Below, piece after piece: positions 10,898-20,066 of a stretch of DNA of 64,000 bases. The DNA is from Panonychus citri (lineage: Eukaryota > Arthropoda > Arachnida > Trombidiformes > Tetranychidae). Position 1 is the stretch's first letter, and each line of letters starts with the position of its first letter. The stretch is from positions 62,001 through 126,000 of the forward strand of contig NW_026515473.1 in NCBI RefSeq assembly GCF_014898815.1. Reading direction: 5' to 3'. A program made the position numbers and the translations under genes. The notes beneath the pieces were generated by a model. It was not told the origin of the DNA. It made no database searches and was given only the letters and a program-made list of their open reading frames with translations.

Positions 10898-11823
10898 TAA
10901 GAGATGAAGTTCTTTACCGAAAACCAATGGTGACAAATGAAAATTATCGAATAGTGATAACTCCTAAGTTATTGAATAAGCTATTTGAAGAAGAACATAA
11001 TTCAGTTCTAAGTGGTCATTTCGGAGTTGAGAAGACTTATCTTCAAATTTCTCGTCGATTTTGGATGCGATATCTTTATGATGAGATCGATAAATTGTGT
11101 CGAAACTGTTTAACTTGTGCAATGAGTAAACCATCGAATACAACATATGCCGAACCATCGTTAAAGCCGATACCTGATACTGTGTTTGAACGAATTGAGA
11201 TGGACGCTCAAGGTCCAATTACCTATCAGAATGGAAAATCAAAGGTGATACTTGTCATTGTTGATACTTTGTCTCGATTTGTTTACGCAAAGTCATTTCC
11301 TAATCAAGTTTCTCAGACAGTTAAGAATTTTCTTGAAGAGTATTTTTCTATCTTTGGATTTCCCAAAATCATTCAGACAGATAGAGGTAGAAATTTTGTC
11401 TCAGAGGAAATAGAAAAGTTCTTGAAATCAAAAGGAATCACTCATGAAGTTTCGAATCCGTATCATCCTCAATCGCAAGGAGTAGTTGAAAGAGCAAATA
11501 GAAATGTAGGAGATAGACTTAGAACATTCATAATCGAAAATGGTTTGAATGAAGGAATTGATAAAGTATTAAAATGGAATGTCTATTCTATTAATGCCTC
11601 AATTCATAAAATTCATCGATTTTCTCCTCACTTCTTAATCTTTGGAAAGAATCCTAATTCTCCGATCGATAATCAATTGTCGATTTCGTCGTTTACTAAT
11701 AAATCAGTTGATCAAGCAAGAAAATTAACGAAAGCTCGTTTAGCCGCTCAACAAATTTATTACCAAAATCTACTCAGACAGTTAACAAAACCGAATCCAT
11801 ATTCAGTAGGAGATTTTGTTTAA
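10894..11823 (+). CDS. Integrase (zinc-binding and catalytic domains)
   Basis: The frame starts with VIRDEVLYRK, then the H2C2 zinc domain: a histidine pair around SVLSGHFG and the pair CRNCLTC (about 11098-11118). The catalytic core has its first aspartate in EMDAQGP, the second in IQTDRGRNF, and the glutamate in GVVERANR, a complete D,D,E triad. The frame stops at 11823 within the usual VGDFV segment of the C-terminal domain; the continuation LVPKYHGPY lies in the next frame downstream. The enzyme joins the cDNA to the host chromosome. Confidence 0.9.
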   Translation: MIRDEVLYRKPMVTNENYRIVITPKLLNKLFEEEHNSVLSGHFGVEKTYLQISRRFWMRYLYDEIDKLCRNCLTCAMSKPSNTTYAEPSLKPIPDTVFERIEMDAQGPITYQNGKSKVILVIVDTLSRFVYAKSFPNQVSQTVKNFLEEYFSIFGFPKIIQTDRGRNFVSEEIEKFLKSKGITHEVSNPYHPQSQGVVERANRNVGDRLRTFIIENGLNEGIDKVLKWNVYSINASIHKIHRFSPHFLIFGKNPNSPIDNQLSISSFTNKSVDQARKLTKARLAAQQIYYQNLLRQLTKPNPYSVGDFV

Positions 11824-11827
11824 TTAA

Positions 11828-13705
11828 AATTCTGCTCCATCAATTGGAACAACTAAGAAATTAGTTCCAAAGTATCATGGTCCCTATTTAGTTCTTGGTG
11901 TAAGAAAAGGTTCAGTATTGTTATTAAATCCTAATAATCTTGAACAATTTACCTCAAATTTACAATTAACTAAACCCTTTAATTGTCAATTGAATGAAAG
12001 TTTACTGAGTTTAAAAAATGAATATTTTGATTGTAATTCTGATGATTGGTTAGTTGACCAAAATGCGATTAATGAATCTGAATCAAGTTATTATCCTCTA
12101 AATAATGACGAATTGCCTGAACAAGTTGAGCTGAGTTCAACAAATGAAATCGTATCAGCTGAATTGAGTGATAATCAATTAACCTCAATTACTGATAATG
12201 AACTAAATCAACTTGAGATTAAAAAATTACCTGAGTTTGAAGAGTCAATTCCAATTGAAGAAAATTCAGCTAAAGTGGTGAAAAAGAGAGCTACATATAA
12301 AACTGCTAATCGTGAAATGTTCAACCCTGAACTTCTCAATAGTGAAAAGCCGGAAACGAGGTCACAACAATTAATTAGTGTTAATTTAATTAATTCAGAC
12401 AAAAATGTAAAAATTTGGAAAATCAAATTACCCGCTAACAATCAACTCTTTTCTTCTTGGTTACCGATATTGGCGCTTGAAAATACGTTTCTAAGGAAGA
12501 GAAACAAAGGAAACCAATGTCCATTGTCTTTCATTTTCAAAGTGTTTGCCCTAATTGACACATCAGTTAAATCAATTGATTCAAATCAAAGTGAAAGTTA
12601 TTCATTTTCTTTGTGCGAAGTTATTAATTTACTAAAATTAATCATGTCCCAATTCGATGATTGGCCTGAACCCTCAACTAAAAATGATCCAAAAAATTCT
12701 GGTAAAAGTGATCCTGATTCTTTGTATCGTAATGCGAAATTAGTTGACCCTCTTCCTAAGTTTGTTGCTGAAGGAAAAGCAAGAAGATATTGGGACTTTG
12801 AAGATACTAATGAAGTCGATAATTCTGGTTACCCTGTTCCTAATTTCATCTATGGAAAAATGAAACGATATCCAGCAAAATTACCACCGAAAGAAGAGGA
12901 ACGACCGTCATATTTAAGAATTGAATTCTTCAAGAAAGCTCGTGAAGAGATTGATCAACAACTCGTTAAATATGAAATGGACAAAAATCTTTATGTTGAA
13001 TTCATAAAGGAAAAGATGAAGCTCAATGTAATTGAAGATATTGGGTTAATCTCATTCGATCAGTTACCAAAAGGGTTAATCAAATCAAGAGTAATTCATC
13101 CTGATTTACTTTCCAAAGTAAAGAAAATTTCCTGTCTATTTTGTGAACAAATTGCAATCGATCCAAGATGTTGTTCATCATGTACAAAAATCTATTGTAC
13201 TCCATGTGCTGAATGGTTAAGACAAGGAATTACTCAAGTTAATCTACCTCCACCTAAAGAACGAACTGAATTCTTATGTGTTAATGAGAATTGTTTGGTT
13301 AAAGCCTCAACATCTAATTCATATGTTAAATTGGTACCAATTGGAGATGAAGAAATAATTGATTTCTATCAAGATGCTAAGTTTACCTGTAATCATGATT
13401 GGTGTAAGTTAAGCTTTGATTATATTAATTATGTTAATCACATTTTCACCTGTCGACGTGGACCAATCGATTACTCAATGGACAAAGACTTAAAATACCA
13501 AATTTTAAACAAGGTCAAAAATGTGAAAGTATTGGAAAAGCCTAGAACCTTAGCTGGTCTATTACCTCCGCATTTAAAAGCGAAAGATGAAATAGAGGTC
13601 ATTTCACATGAAGAAAAATGGCAACAAACAGCTAATCGATTTGCGTTTCTACTCAAGATGAGAATGAAAATCCTGATGACCCTCATCTTCAACCAATCTC
13701 ATTGA
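11828..13705 (+). CDS. Integrase tail, linker, RING-like finger and TRAF-type zinc finger
   Basis: The frame is open from 11828; the first 30-odd residues (LVPKYHGPYLVLG) are the integrase C-terminal domain. A long acidic and polar linker follows. At 13133-13453 there is a cysteine-rich module: CLFC, then DPRCCSSC, then IYCTPCAEWL and FLCVNENC, the spacing of a RING finger of the TRAF-like kind with cysteine where histidine is usual. Next comes FTCNHDWC with a Y-x-N-H-x3-C end, as in TRAF-type fingers. RING domains usually recruit ubiquitin-conjugating enzymes, so E3 activity is possible but not shown. The frame ends at 13705; the likely true continuation moves to the next frame at about 13650, where the sequence is acidic (QDENENPDDPH). 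Confidence 0.8.
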   Translation, partial: NSAPSIGTTKKLVPKYHGPYLVLGVRKGSVLLLNPNNLEQFTSNLQLTKPFNCQLNESLLSLKNEYFDCNSDDWLVDQNAINESESSYYPLNNDELPEQVELSSTNEIVSAELSDNQLTSITDNELNQLEIKKLPEFEESIPIEENSAKVVKKRATYKTANREMFNPELLNSEKPETRSQQLISVNLINSDKNVKIWKIKLPANNQLFSSWLPILALENTFLRKRNKGNQCPLSFIFKVFALIDTSVKSIDSNQSESYSFSLCEVINLLKLIMSQFDDWPEPSTKNDPKNSGKSDPDSLYRNAKLVDPLPKFVAEGKARRYWDFEDTNEVDNSGYPVPNFIYGKMKRYPAKLPPKEEERPSYLRIEFFKKAREEIDQQLVKYEMDKNLYVEFIKEKMKLNVIEDIGLISFDQLPKGLIKSRVIHPDLLSKVKKISCLFCEQIAIDPRCCSSCTKIYCTPCAEWLRQGITQVNLPPPKERTEFLCVNENCLVKASTSNSYVKLVPIGDEEIIDFYQDAKFTCNHDWCKLSFDYINYVNHIFTCRRGPIDYSMDKDLKYQILNKVKNVKVLEKPRTLAGLLPPHLKAKDEIEVISHEEKWQQTANRFAFLLKMRMKILMTLIFNQSH

Positions 13706-14727
13706 GAGCTCATGCTAATTTGTCCCTCAATTGGTGGAACAATTGGAAAATTGGTAAAGATTCAAGAACTCCATTGTCAGAAACGGAAGCTTTTCTAAGA
13801 GAAATTGGTTTCCCTTCAATCGATAATAATCCTTATTACCCCGGAGCTGCTGATTTTCCCACCGTGCAAAGTTCTGTTATTCCTGAATATCTTATCAAAG
13901 ACTCAGTTAATTGGAGAAAGTGGGCTCGTGGTATTACCGATTTTGATGCTGAATCGATCAATTCAGATTCAAGTTCAGTCGTAATGTATTCTGCTTTTGT
14001 TGAAGACCCTGAATCTCCGTTCATCAGAGTCAATCCTTTTGATAGATTAGCTCCAGCTGAAGTAGATCATGTTTTAGAATGGTTAGAACAATTTCCTTCT
14101 TGTGTTAATAAGAATCAACCATTGGATGTACCTAAAACAACTACTAATCAAAAGAAAGTCTATGCGAGAAATGTTCGACGAAAGATCATCAAATCGTCAT
14201 GGGACAATAGACCGAAAGCCGTCTTACCAATGATGACTCAAGAAAGAGTTAAACTATTTGCCCTAGCAAGTGAGTCATTGGAAAATAAAGAAACCTCTTA
14301 TTGCCTATCAATGTTTTGTGCTCCAATAAGAGAAGGTGATAAACTAAAACCAAGACCAATTTGGGTAACAATTGTAGATGGAAATCTAAGTGTGGTCTAC
14401 GAAACTTTTGTTCGTTACTCATCAATCGAATTAAGTGATGTAAATTACAATGGTTTGACTCGACAAGACCTGAAGTATGGTCGTAACCTTCGAACAGTAC
14501 GAGACCAAGTTATCAAATATCTCGTTTGTGCAACTCGAATCATTGGTTATGGAATAATTAATCAATTTAAAAATATTGGCCTTACTTCTCATGAGATCAA
14601 TCAACTATTACCCTCATGTCGAGAGATAAATCAATTTTACTCTCCGTATTATCAATCAGCCTTAAATTTACAAGCCATTGCTTTTCTCTGGTTCCTGGTT
14701 ACGTTATACCTATTCATTCACCTGTAG
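13636..14727 (+). CDS. Continuation with a REXO/ISG20/PAN2-like exonuclease fold, catalytic residues apparently lost
   Basis: After a linker, a domain from about 14240 resembles DEDD 3'-5' exonucleases of the REXO/PAN2 group. FALASES stands where the family has a D-x-E motif. IWVTIVDGNLSVVYETFVR matches the strand pair before the 'SGIT' element (here YNGLTRQDL). IIGYGIINQFKNIG stands where the family has a GH-x4-D motif. The SALNLQAIA segment matches the helix before the final motif. The first and second acidic positions read as alanine and glutamine. The match rests on order and pattern, not on a search. The frame ends at 14727 after a shift at about 14690. Confidence 0.6.
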   Translation, partial: SICVSTQDENENPDDPHLQPISLRAHANLSLNWWNNWKIGKDSRTPLSETEAFLREIGFPSIDNNPYYPGAADFPTVQSSVIPEYLIKDSVNWRKWARGITDFDAESINSDSSSVVMYSAFVEDPESPFIRVNPFDRLAPAEVDHVLEWLEQFPSCVNKNQPLDVPKTTTNQKKVYARNVRRKIIKSSWDNRPKAVLPMMTQERVKLFALASESLENKETSYCLSMFCAPIREGDKLKPRPIWVTIVDGNLSVVYETFVRYSSIELSDVNYNGLTRQDLKYGRNLRTVRDQVIKYLVCATRIIGYGIINQFKNIGLTSHEINQLLPSCREINQFYSPYYQSALNLQAIAFLWFLVTLYLFIHL

Positions 14728-15107
14728 TGGAAGCTATTACAGCTATGAGATTATTCATTTTCCTATGGAAGGACATTGAAGAAATCGCCCTGACTCTTGG
14801 TGGAATTCACCATAAAAATGCTCAATTAACCTGTGCTAATACTATTACAAGTTCTCTCTTGTATTATTTCGACTCCCAAGTTCAAGCAGGAAAATTCTCA
14901 TGGCCAGAGGAATGGAAACAAAATCCAAGGATGAAATTAATCCCTTATTACAATACAGAAAATTGTGTACCACCGGACATGTCAATGGTCAATCAATTAC
15001 TATCATCATGGGCCAAGGAATTGAAGGAATTTGACGAAAGAGAAAATTCAGAAAATGGTTCTTCCCAAAGAATCAAGCAAATCAAGTTGAAAGAAGATTC
15101 TGATTAA
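14616..15107 (+). CDS. C-terminal end of the exonuclease-like protein (shifted frame)
   Basis: The meaningful part begins about 14690, where SLVPGYVIPIHSPVVEAITA continues the exonuclease-like domain. The family motif there is H-x2-VED-A-xx-AM; here the histidine and glutamate are kept and the aspartate is alanine. A hydrophobic helix (LFIFLWKDIEEIAL) and a polar tail follow, ending at TAA 15105-15107, 44 bp before the 3' LTR. Residues coded before 14690 in this frame are probably not used. Confidence 0.65.
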   Translation: MSRDKSILLSVLSISLKFTSHCFSLVPGYVIPIHSPVVEAITAMRLFIFLWKDIEEIALTLGGIHHKNAQLTCANTITSSLLYYFDSQVQAGKFSWPEEWKQNPRMKLIPYYNTENCVPPDMSMVNQLLSSWAKELKEFDERENSENGSSQRIKQIKLKEDSD

Positions 15108-15141
15108 TCTCCGTAATCAAAAGAGAGTATCTTAATCAAGT

Positions 15142-15151
15142 GCGAGGGGTG
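15142..15151 (+). promoter_or_regulatory. Candidate polypurine tract
   Basis: GCGAGGGGTG-type purine-rich sequence directly abuts the 3' LTR, where plus-strand priming occurs in LTR elements. It is short and interrupted by pyrimidines, so the call is positional. Confidence 0.5.
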
Positions 15152-15766
15152 TGAAGGGTAAAAATTGACTCTCTCATGATTAACTTCAATTAATCAAAAT
15201 TGTCAAGAGAATTTAAATTGGAACCAATAAGATTGCAATTTAAACAAAGTCCCCAAAGATTTTCCCTCTTTCTTTTCTTTGTTCTCTTTCTTCATTTTCT
15301 ATTTTCATTTTTTGTTCTTTTCTAAAATGTAATTTTTTAGATTAGTTTGGCTTAAATTAGCCACATATTTTCTTAATTATGTCCCAAGTGAATTAATTTT
15401 GTTTTCTAAATGTAACCAGTAATCTGTTGTCCCAACAACAATTACATTCTTTAAGATGTTTCCTTTTCCGTTCCAATTCACATAAATAGTGAACCCAAAA
15501 AATGTAACAATCAGAGTTAGTTTCATCTTCAACTTGTTCAAATATAAAAGTGTCTCAGTTTTTCTTGTTCCCTGAAATTCTGTCTTGTTAATTACTCTAG
15601 TAATTCATTGTGATTAGTGTTGTGAGTCTGATTTAGCCTTGACATAATCAACAAACGACTATCCAAGATACGAATCGAAATCAGGTAAAATTGTGAAAGG
15701 ACCTGAGTGCATCTTCTACATTTAATTGATTCTTTCATTTAAATAAATTCAAATTAAACACTTTCA
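15152..15766 (+). repeat. 3' LTR (615 bp)
   Basis: It is the direct copy of 6483-7088, starting TGAAGGG and ending CTTTCA, followed by the target duplicate ATCT. Runs are mostly one base longer than in the 5' copy (for example CCCC against CCC), and GTGA after 'gcctta' in the 5' copy is shortened here by three bases. Confidence 0.93.
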
Positions 15767-15776
15767 ATCTATTATA

Positions 15777-16315
15777 CACTGACAGTCAATATTTTTCGTT
15801 ACAACAATTATATTTAATTGTGGTACTAATACTTGACCAAATTGAACCAAATTTTCACAATTTATTCTTAACTCCGATAGCAATCATCTGGTCAAAATTT
15901 TTAAAATTTAGAATAGCTTAAGCTGGTTAAATTAGTGCTGATTGATTAAAAAACCCAAATAAACGGTTCAAAATTTTTCGTTGGTCCTCCGTTTTCATTG
16001 ATAGAGATATTTTTTAGATTTTATTGTTGTGAAAGTATATTGTCTAGATCTCAACGATTAATTTGAGAGATTTTTTATTTAAATTGGATGAGAAATAAAA
16101 AAGTTATATCAGATCGAATTTAACATGGGAGTCTATGGAAAATGACGAGTTTTGGCCTTTTAATCTTAGACTGTCAGGGTCAGTGCCATGAAAACCCGAC
16201 AACTTGTAGTGCTATTGGAGTTAAGAATAAATTGTGAAAATTTGGTTCAATTTGGTCAAGTATTAGTACCACAATTAAATATAATTGTTGTAACGAAAAA
16301 TATTGACTGGCAGTG
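15777..16315. mobile_element. 539-bp Tc1/mariner-type MITE with ~106-bp inverted repeats
   Basis: The arms 15777-15882 and 16210-16315 are near-perfect inverted copies, starting CACTGACAGTCAATATTTTT and CACTGCCAGTCAATATTTTT. TA flanks both ends (15775-15776 and 16316-16317), the target duplication of Tc1/mariner. The 330 bp between the arms has no open frame. It starts 10 bp after the 3' LTR, so the retroelement landed beside it, or the reverse. Confidence 0.9.
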
Positions 16316-16350
16316 TAGTCGGTTAAACTATCGAAACAATTATCTACTTA

Positions 16351-16390
16351 AAAGAAGCGCTTAATGTTAATCAAACGATTTCATCAGCTG
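16351..16390 (+). promoter_or_regulatory. Shared upstream motif of copy 4
   Basis: AAAAGAAGCGCTTAATG (AAGCGCTT at 16355-16362) is followed by CAGCTG at 16385-16390, about 140 bp before the ATG. Confidence 0.6.
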
Positions 16391-16530
16391 TCAACAATTC
16401 AAAGGGAAAAGGGAAAAGCAAAGGGTTAAAGCTCTTATAAGAAAAGACTCTGAGCTTGATTGTGCTTTTCAATTAAAAGGTTTTATTATTTCATAAAGAA
16501 ATTCAGTCATTCAATTAGTGAACTTTCATC

Positions 16531-18051
16531 ATGTCTTTTGACAAATTACCTGAAAATTGTCTTTGGAAGATCTTTGACAATTTCGATGAATTAGAAGAGT
16601 TGATCCAATTGTCTAAAGGTAAAAGTAAAAGATTTTGAATTGTGATAGAAATTAACTTAATTCTTTTTGTTTCTAAAGTTTGTTCAAAGTGGTCCAATTT
16701 AATTTCCATTAGATTCTCAAAAGTTAAATATCTGCTCCACAGTAAGTAAATTTCCATTTAATCAAGTCTCTCATAGTTAACCAATTCTTTGGCTTCAATC
16801 AGGTGATGTTGTTCATTTTGATTATTCCAAAATATGGATAGAGAAAGAGCTAACATTCAAATATAATCTACGGAAACTGTTGCCAAATCTCAGGGTAAAT
16901 ATTGACTAGAATTTGATCATATGAAGTAAAAGATGGTTTATTCTTATTCTTTACTACTAATTTAGATTTTAAATGTCTCTTGTGGTGTTCCATATACATC
17001 AATGAATTTTAATGTATCCCCGCCCGAAGTCCGAGACCACTTTAAATTCCCACCTGAATATTTCCAGGATGTGGTCAACAATAATCCAAAGATAAAGGGA
17101 GTGCTTGGGATACGCGCTGGTCTCAATTTGGATCTAGAAAATATCGAGATGGTCGAAATGGATTATATGTTGGATTGTAAAAGAATCTTTCGACCTGATC
17201 AATTGAGACAAATTCGCTTTAAACGCGACTTCTTCTTTGAATCTCTGCCTAAATACATTGAATATTTTCCGAATTTGAAGCGACTCAACATAACGTTCAA
17301 TGGTAAATTATTGATGCTCAATTAGTGATCTAAATTAATGAAAGAATTATTTTTAAAGGGAAAGAAGTTCTTTATAATGGTCCCAATCTATGCAATCTAA
17401 AGGTTCTTGAATTTGCTTCAGACCGATGGAATTTAAGTGTTTACGGATTTTATTTGATGAACTTTTGTCCATCTCTAGAAAGCGCTTTTATGAGCTGTTC
17501 GGATGGTCTCTATAGCATATCACCATCTGAACAAAATGTTAATCGCTATACTGATATCTCTCTAAAGAACTACAACCTAAGAGATTTGGTGATTAAAAAA
17601 CATTACGTAAGTATCGAGATTCTCTTGGAATATGAATAATCTTCTCTCTGTTTTTTATTTCAAGGTAGGGAGTGAATTCGTGACAAATTACATAACATGG
17701 CCATACTTACGAAGACTGTTGTCCAAATATCCAAATATACAAAATCTTGCTATTAGAGGAGGTGACACTATTGAGGATAATCTTGTTGAAGAATTGGTGA
17801 AATTATTACCAATGGTAAAACTGTTGGACTTCAGAAGATCCAAAGGAGTGACTTCAAAATCAGCTGATTTCTTATCTAAATTTTGCCTTGAATCTAATAG
17901 ATCAGTCAAAATCTATTATGATTGTGAAGAAGAACCAACTGATTGGCCTAAATTAAGCACTTCTGGTGATTCAATTGTCTATGGATTCGACTTCATGAAG
18001 CATTGTTTTTATAAATCTTTTCATTCTCTTCCGTGCTTAATTGATGAATAA
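16531..18051 (+). CDS. F-box/LRR family protein, copy 4 (six exons, intact)
   Basis: Exons 16531-16618, 16679-16741, 16803-16894, 16966-17302, 17359-17606 and 17665-18051 keep phase and give 404 residues, the longest of the array. The F-box starts LPENCLWKIFDNFDELEELI, one residue shorter in the middle than the LLNDLPDD type. Exon 4 has an insertion (SPPEVRDHFKFPPEYFQD) shared only with the broken copy 7, so these two form a subfamily. Exon 5 carries an extra stretch near SISPSEQNVNRYT. The stop overlaps AATAAA. Confidence 0.9.
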
Positions 18052-18264
18052 ATTACGAAAATTTCGAATCTCGTTAAGTCAATTGTATGTTTCACAGTGA
18101 AAAATTAAACTAGAACCTGTTGGCGTTTTGACAGAAATTCCTAAATCTAAAAATTTCTCAGTTAGAATTAGTGAAGTTGAAACTCTGACGGAGAAAATCA
18201 AAAATTAGATTATGTTACTTTTGTAACTCTGAATTAATTTTAAGTCTTCGTTTTTTATTATTAG

Positions 18265-18335
18265 CTTGATTGTTATTCTATTATTAAACGATTGACCAAT
18301 AGTCTGTCTTTGGATGGTCCTCGATTTGAATATTA
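18265..18335 (+). pseudogene. Relic of an F-box exon 1
   Basis: 'ctattattaaacgattgacc' and 'tgtctttggatggtcctcga' match the family's exon 1 (LLNDLPDDCLWMIF) with frame-breaking changes. The later part of the exon is missing. Confidence 0.7.
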
Positions 18336-18369
18336 ATTAAAAAATGGTAAACTTTTCATCTGATTGACT

Positions 18370-18850
18370 GAATATGTACTTTCCAAAGATGGACAAAAGT
18401 CCGTCACATGAATTGCGTTACAGGTAGGATGACATCCATCTACAAAAGACTCATAAATCTTCAGGTTAGATAAATTTGGACCATTATAACGAACTTGTTT
18501 CCCTAGAAAAATAGTTTTTAAGTTAATTTAGATCATCGATCCAACATCAACAATTTACCATAAAACTTAATTTTGATTCTGTTTAAATTCAGAAAGTACT
18601 CGACGAGTTCAGAAAGATCATTCAAATGTAAAGAGGAAGCATAGTAAATTTGGCTAAACTTTTTAGGATGAAAGAGTTTTTTTATAATCCAAAATATCAA
18701 TTGAGATCATTTCGATATTTTTTAAATTGAGATTAATACCATGAGTTAGTCCAATCAGTCCTTTAATTTTCGGATTATTGTTAACCAAATTTTCATAATT
18801 TACAATTCTCCAATTCTTGTAATACGAAAAAATATCAAAAATCTGAAATC
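18370..18850 (-). pseudogene. Minus-strand relic with exons 4 and 5 of an F-box/LRR gene
   Basis: Read on the minus strand, 18370-18510 gives an exon 5 core (NAIHV, then DFCPSLES, with the start near 'ggaaacaagttcgttata'), and about 18565-18842 gives a damaged exon 4 (NNPKIKGLIGL, MISI, LFKYFPN-like). Exons 1-3 and 6 are absent on both sides, and the exon 4 remains contain shifts and stops. It resembles the subfamily of copies 5, 9 and 11. Confidence 0.75.
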
Positions 18851-19024
18851 AATGGTTATTGTTAGTATATCGGTTAGGATAGTTAAAAAGGACTATCATG
18901 AATGATTTCAGAACCAAGTGACAATGACAGAGTTTACAACTCACGATAATTCAATATTTATGGTGATTTTTTGGAAGTCTTGGCCATTAGCAGTTAATCT
19001 TATTTCATCACAATAATTTAATCC

Positions 19025-19250
19025 ATCCCAGTGCTTATCAAACTCAAATTTGATCGAGTAATTAGAATCTATTTTGATTGTGAAAAGGAACCGAATGACT
19101 GGCCTAAATACGATAACCCTCGAGAATCAATTGTCTACGGATTCGATTTTATGAAACATTGTTTGTATAAATCTTTTTTCACTCTTCCGTATCTAATGAA
19201 TGATGATTATCGCCTTACAAGTCGCTTTCCCTGCACGATCTGCAATAGAA
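19025..19250 (+). pseudogene. Last-exon relic, paired with a second relic at 29505-29720
   Basis: A frame reads IRIYFDCEKEPNDWPKYD, SIVYGFDFMKHCLYKSFFTL and then departs from the family end. The same fragment, with the same upstream stretch (about 18870 on) and the same odd downstream string ('cgctttccctg'), occurs at 29505-29720. The two are therefore copies of one already broken unit. Confidence 0.75.
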
Positions 19251-20066
19251 AATATTAAACTTTCAACATCTTGTCAGTCGCGTAAACATCGTATTTCTTT
19301 TCAGAGGAAATAAATTTATTACCTGATTAATCAGGCGAATTTCGAATTTTTAATAACACGACTTAAGTGAAGGTAAGAGAATTCGATCTTCCAAAGTTCA
19401 ACTTCCTCAGATGTATAATGAGTACGAGTATAATAAGCTTAATTATTACGCCTGTTGATAACGTTCAGTCAATGTTAATGTTTATTTTAACATCGGCTAA
19501 AGGCAATGCATTATACACCAATATATGGTGGCCCCATCGGGCACTCAGCTAATCGCTCAGTTTTTACAATTTGAATTCTAGTAAATTTACAATTACATTC
19601 AAAAGCTTTAGTTTGTTTACAATATTTTCTTCATTCATTGAATCCAGTCCTTCAATCGTAAGCATTTTGTTGTCTTAGATTAGCTAATCGCTCTGTTTTG
19701 AACATTGAAAACATTTAAATTTGAATTTTTTGAATTAGAAATAGATATCAGTTGATTGAGACAAAGGTAATAATCAGGTCAAAAGTTAACTCATTCGGTT
19801 TGTCGTGAAAAGAAGGAGAAAATGAAATAAGAATTTCAATCTTTTCGAAGAATATGTCCGAGATAGAGCATAATTTAGAGTTAATAAAGAAGAAAAGAGA
19901 AATTAAGGTCGATGTGTAAAAATCGAATTACAATTCGCATAAATATAGTTGGTGTTTGAAGTATTGGTATCTTTAATTAAACCCTTTCTAAAGTCAGAGA
20001 GTACCAAGTTGCTTGTTTTCGAATGAATTTTAATAGCATAAACCATCCAATGAAATTAATTCATAT
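19251..20066. other. Spacer without recognised genes
   Basis: About 800 bp of AT-rich sequence. 'cagctaatcgctcag' near 19545 and 'agctaatcgctctg' near 19682 are a loose repeat. Short open frames here have no family signature and no start context, and I see nothing to call. Confidence 0.5.

Larger units (their letters stand above)
6483..15766 (+). mobile_element. Ty3/gypsy-like LTR retrotransposon with an extra RING/exonuclease-like 3' region
   Basis: Two direct LTRs (6483-7088 and 15152-15766) begin TGAAAGG/TGAAGGG and end CTTTCA, so the ends are inverted as in retroelements. The flanking 4-bp duplication ATCT (6479-6482 and 15767-15770) marks the insertion. The order of domains is Gag with a CCHC knuckle, aspartic protease, reverse transcriptase, RNase H, integrase, which is the Ty3/gypsy order. 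About 3.2 kb of further coding sequence with a RING-like finger, a TRAF-type finger and an exonuclease-like domain follows the integrase; no signal peptide or membrane span indicates an envelope. The frame changes at about 7280, 10530, 10890, 11822, 13650 and 14690. Apart from indels the LTRs differ by one substitution, so the insertion is recent. Confidence 0.95.
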
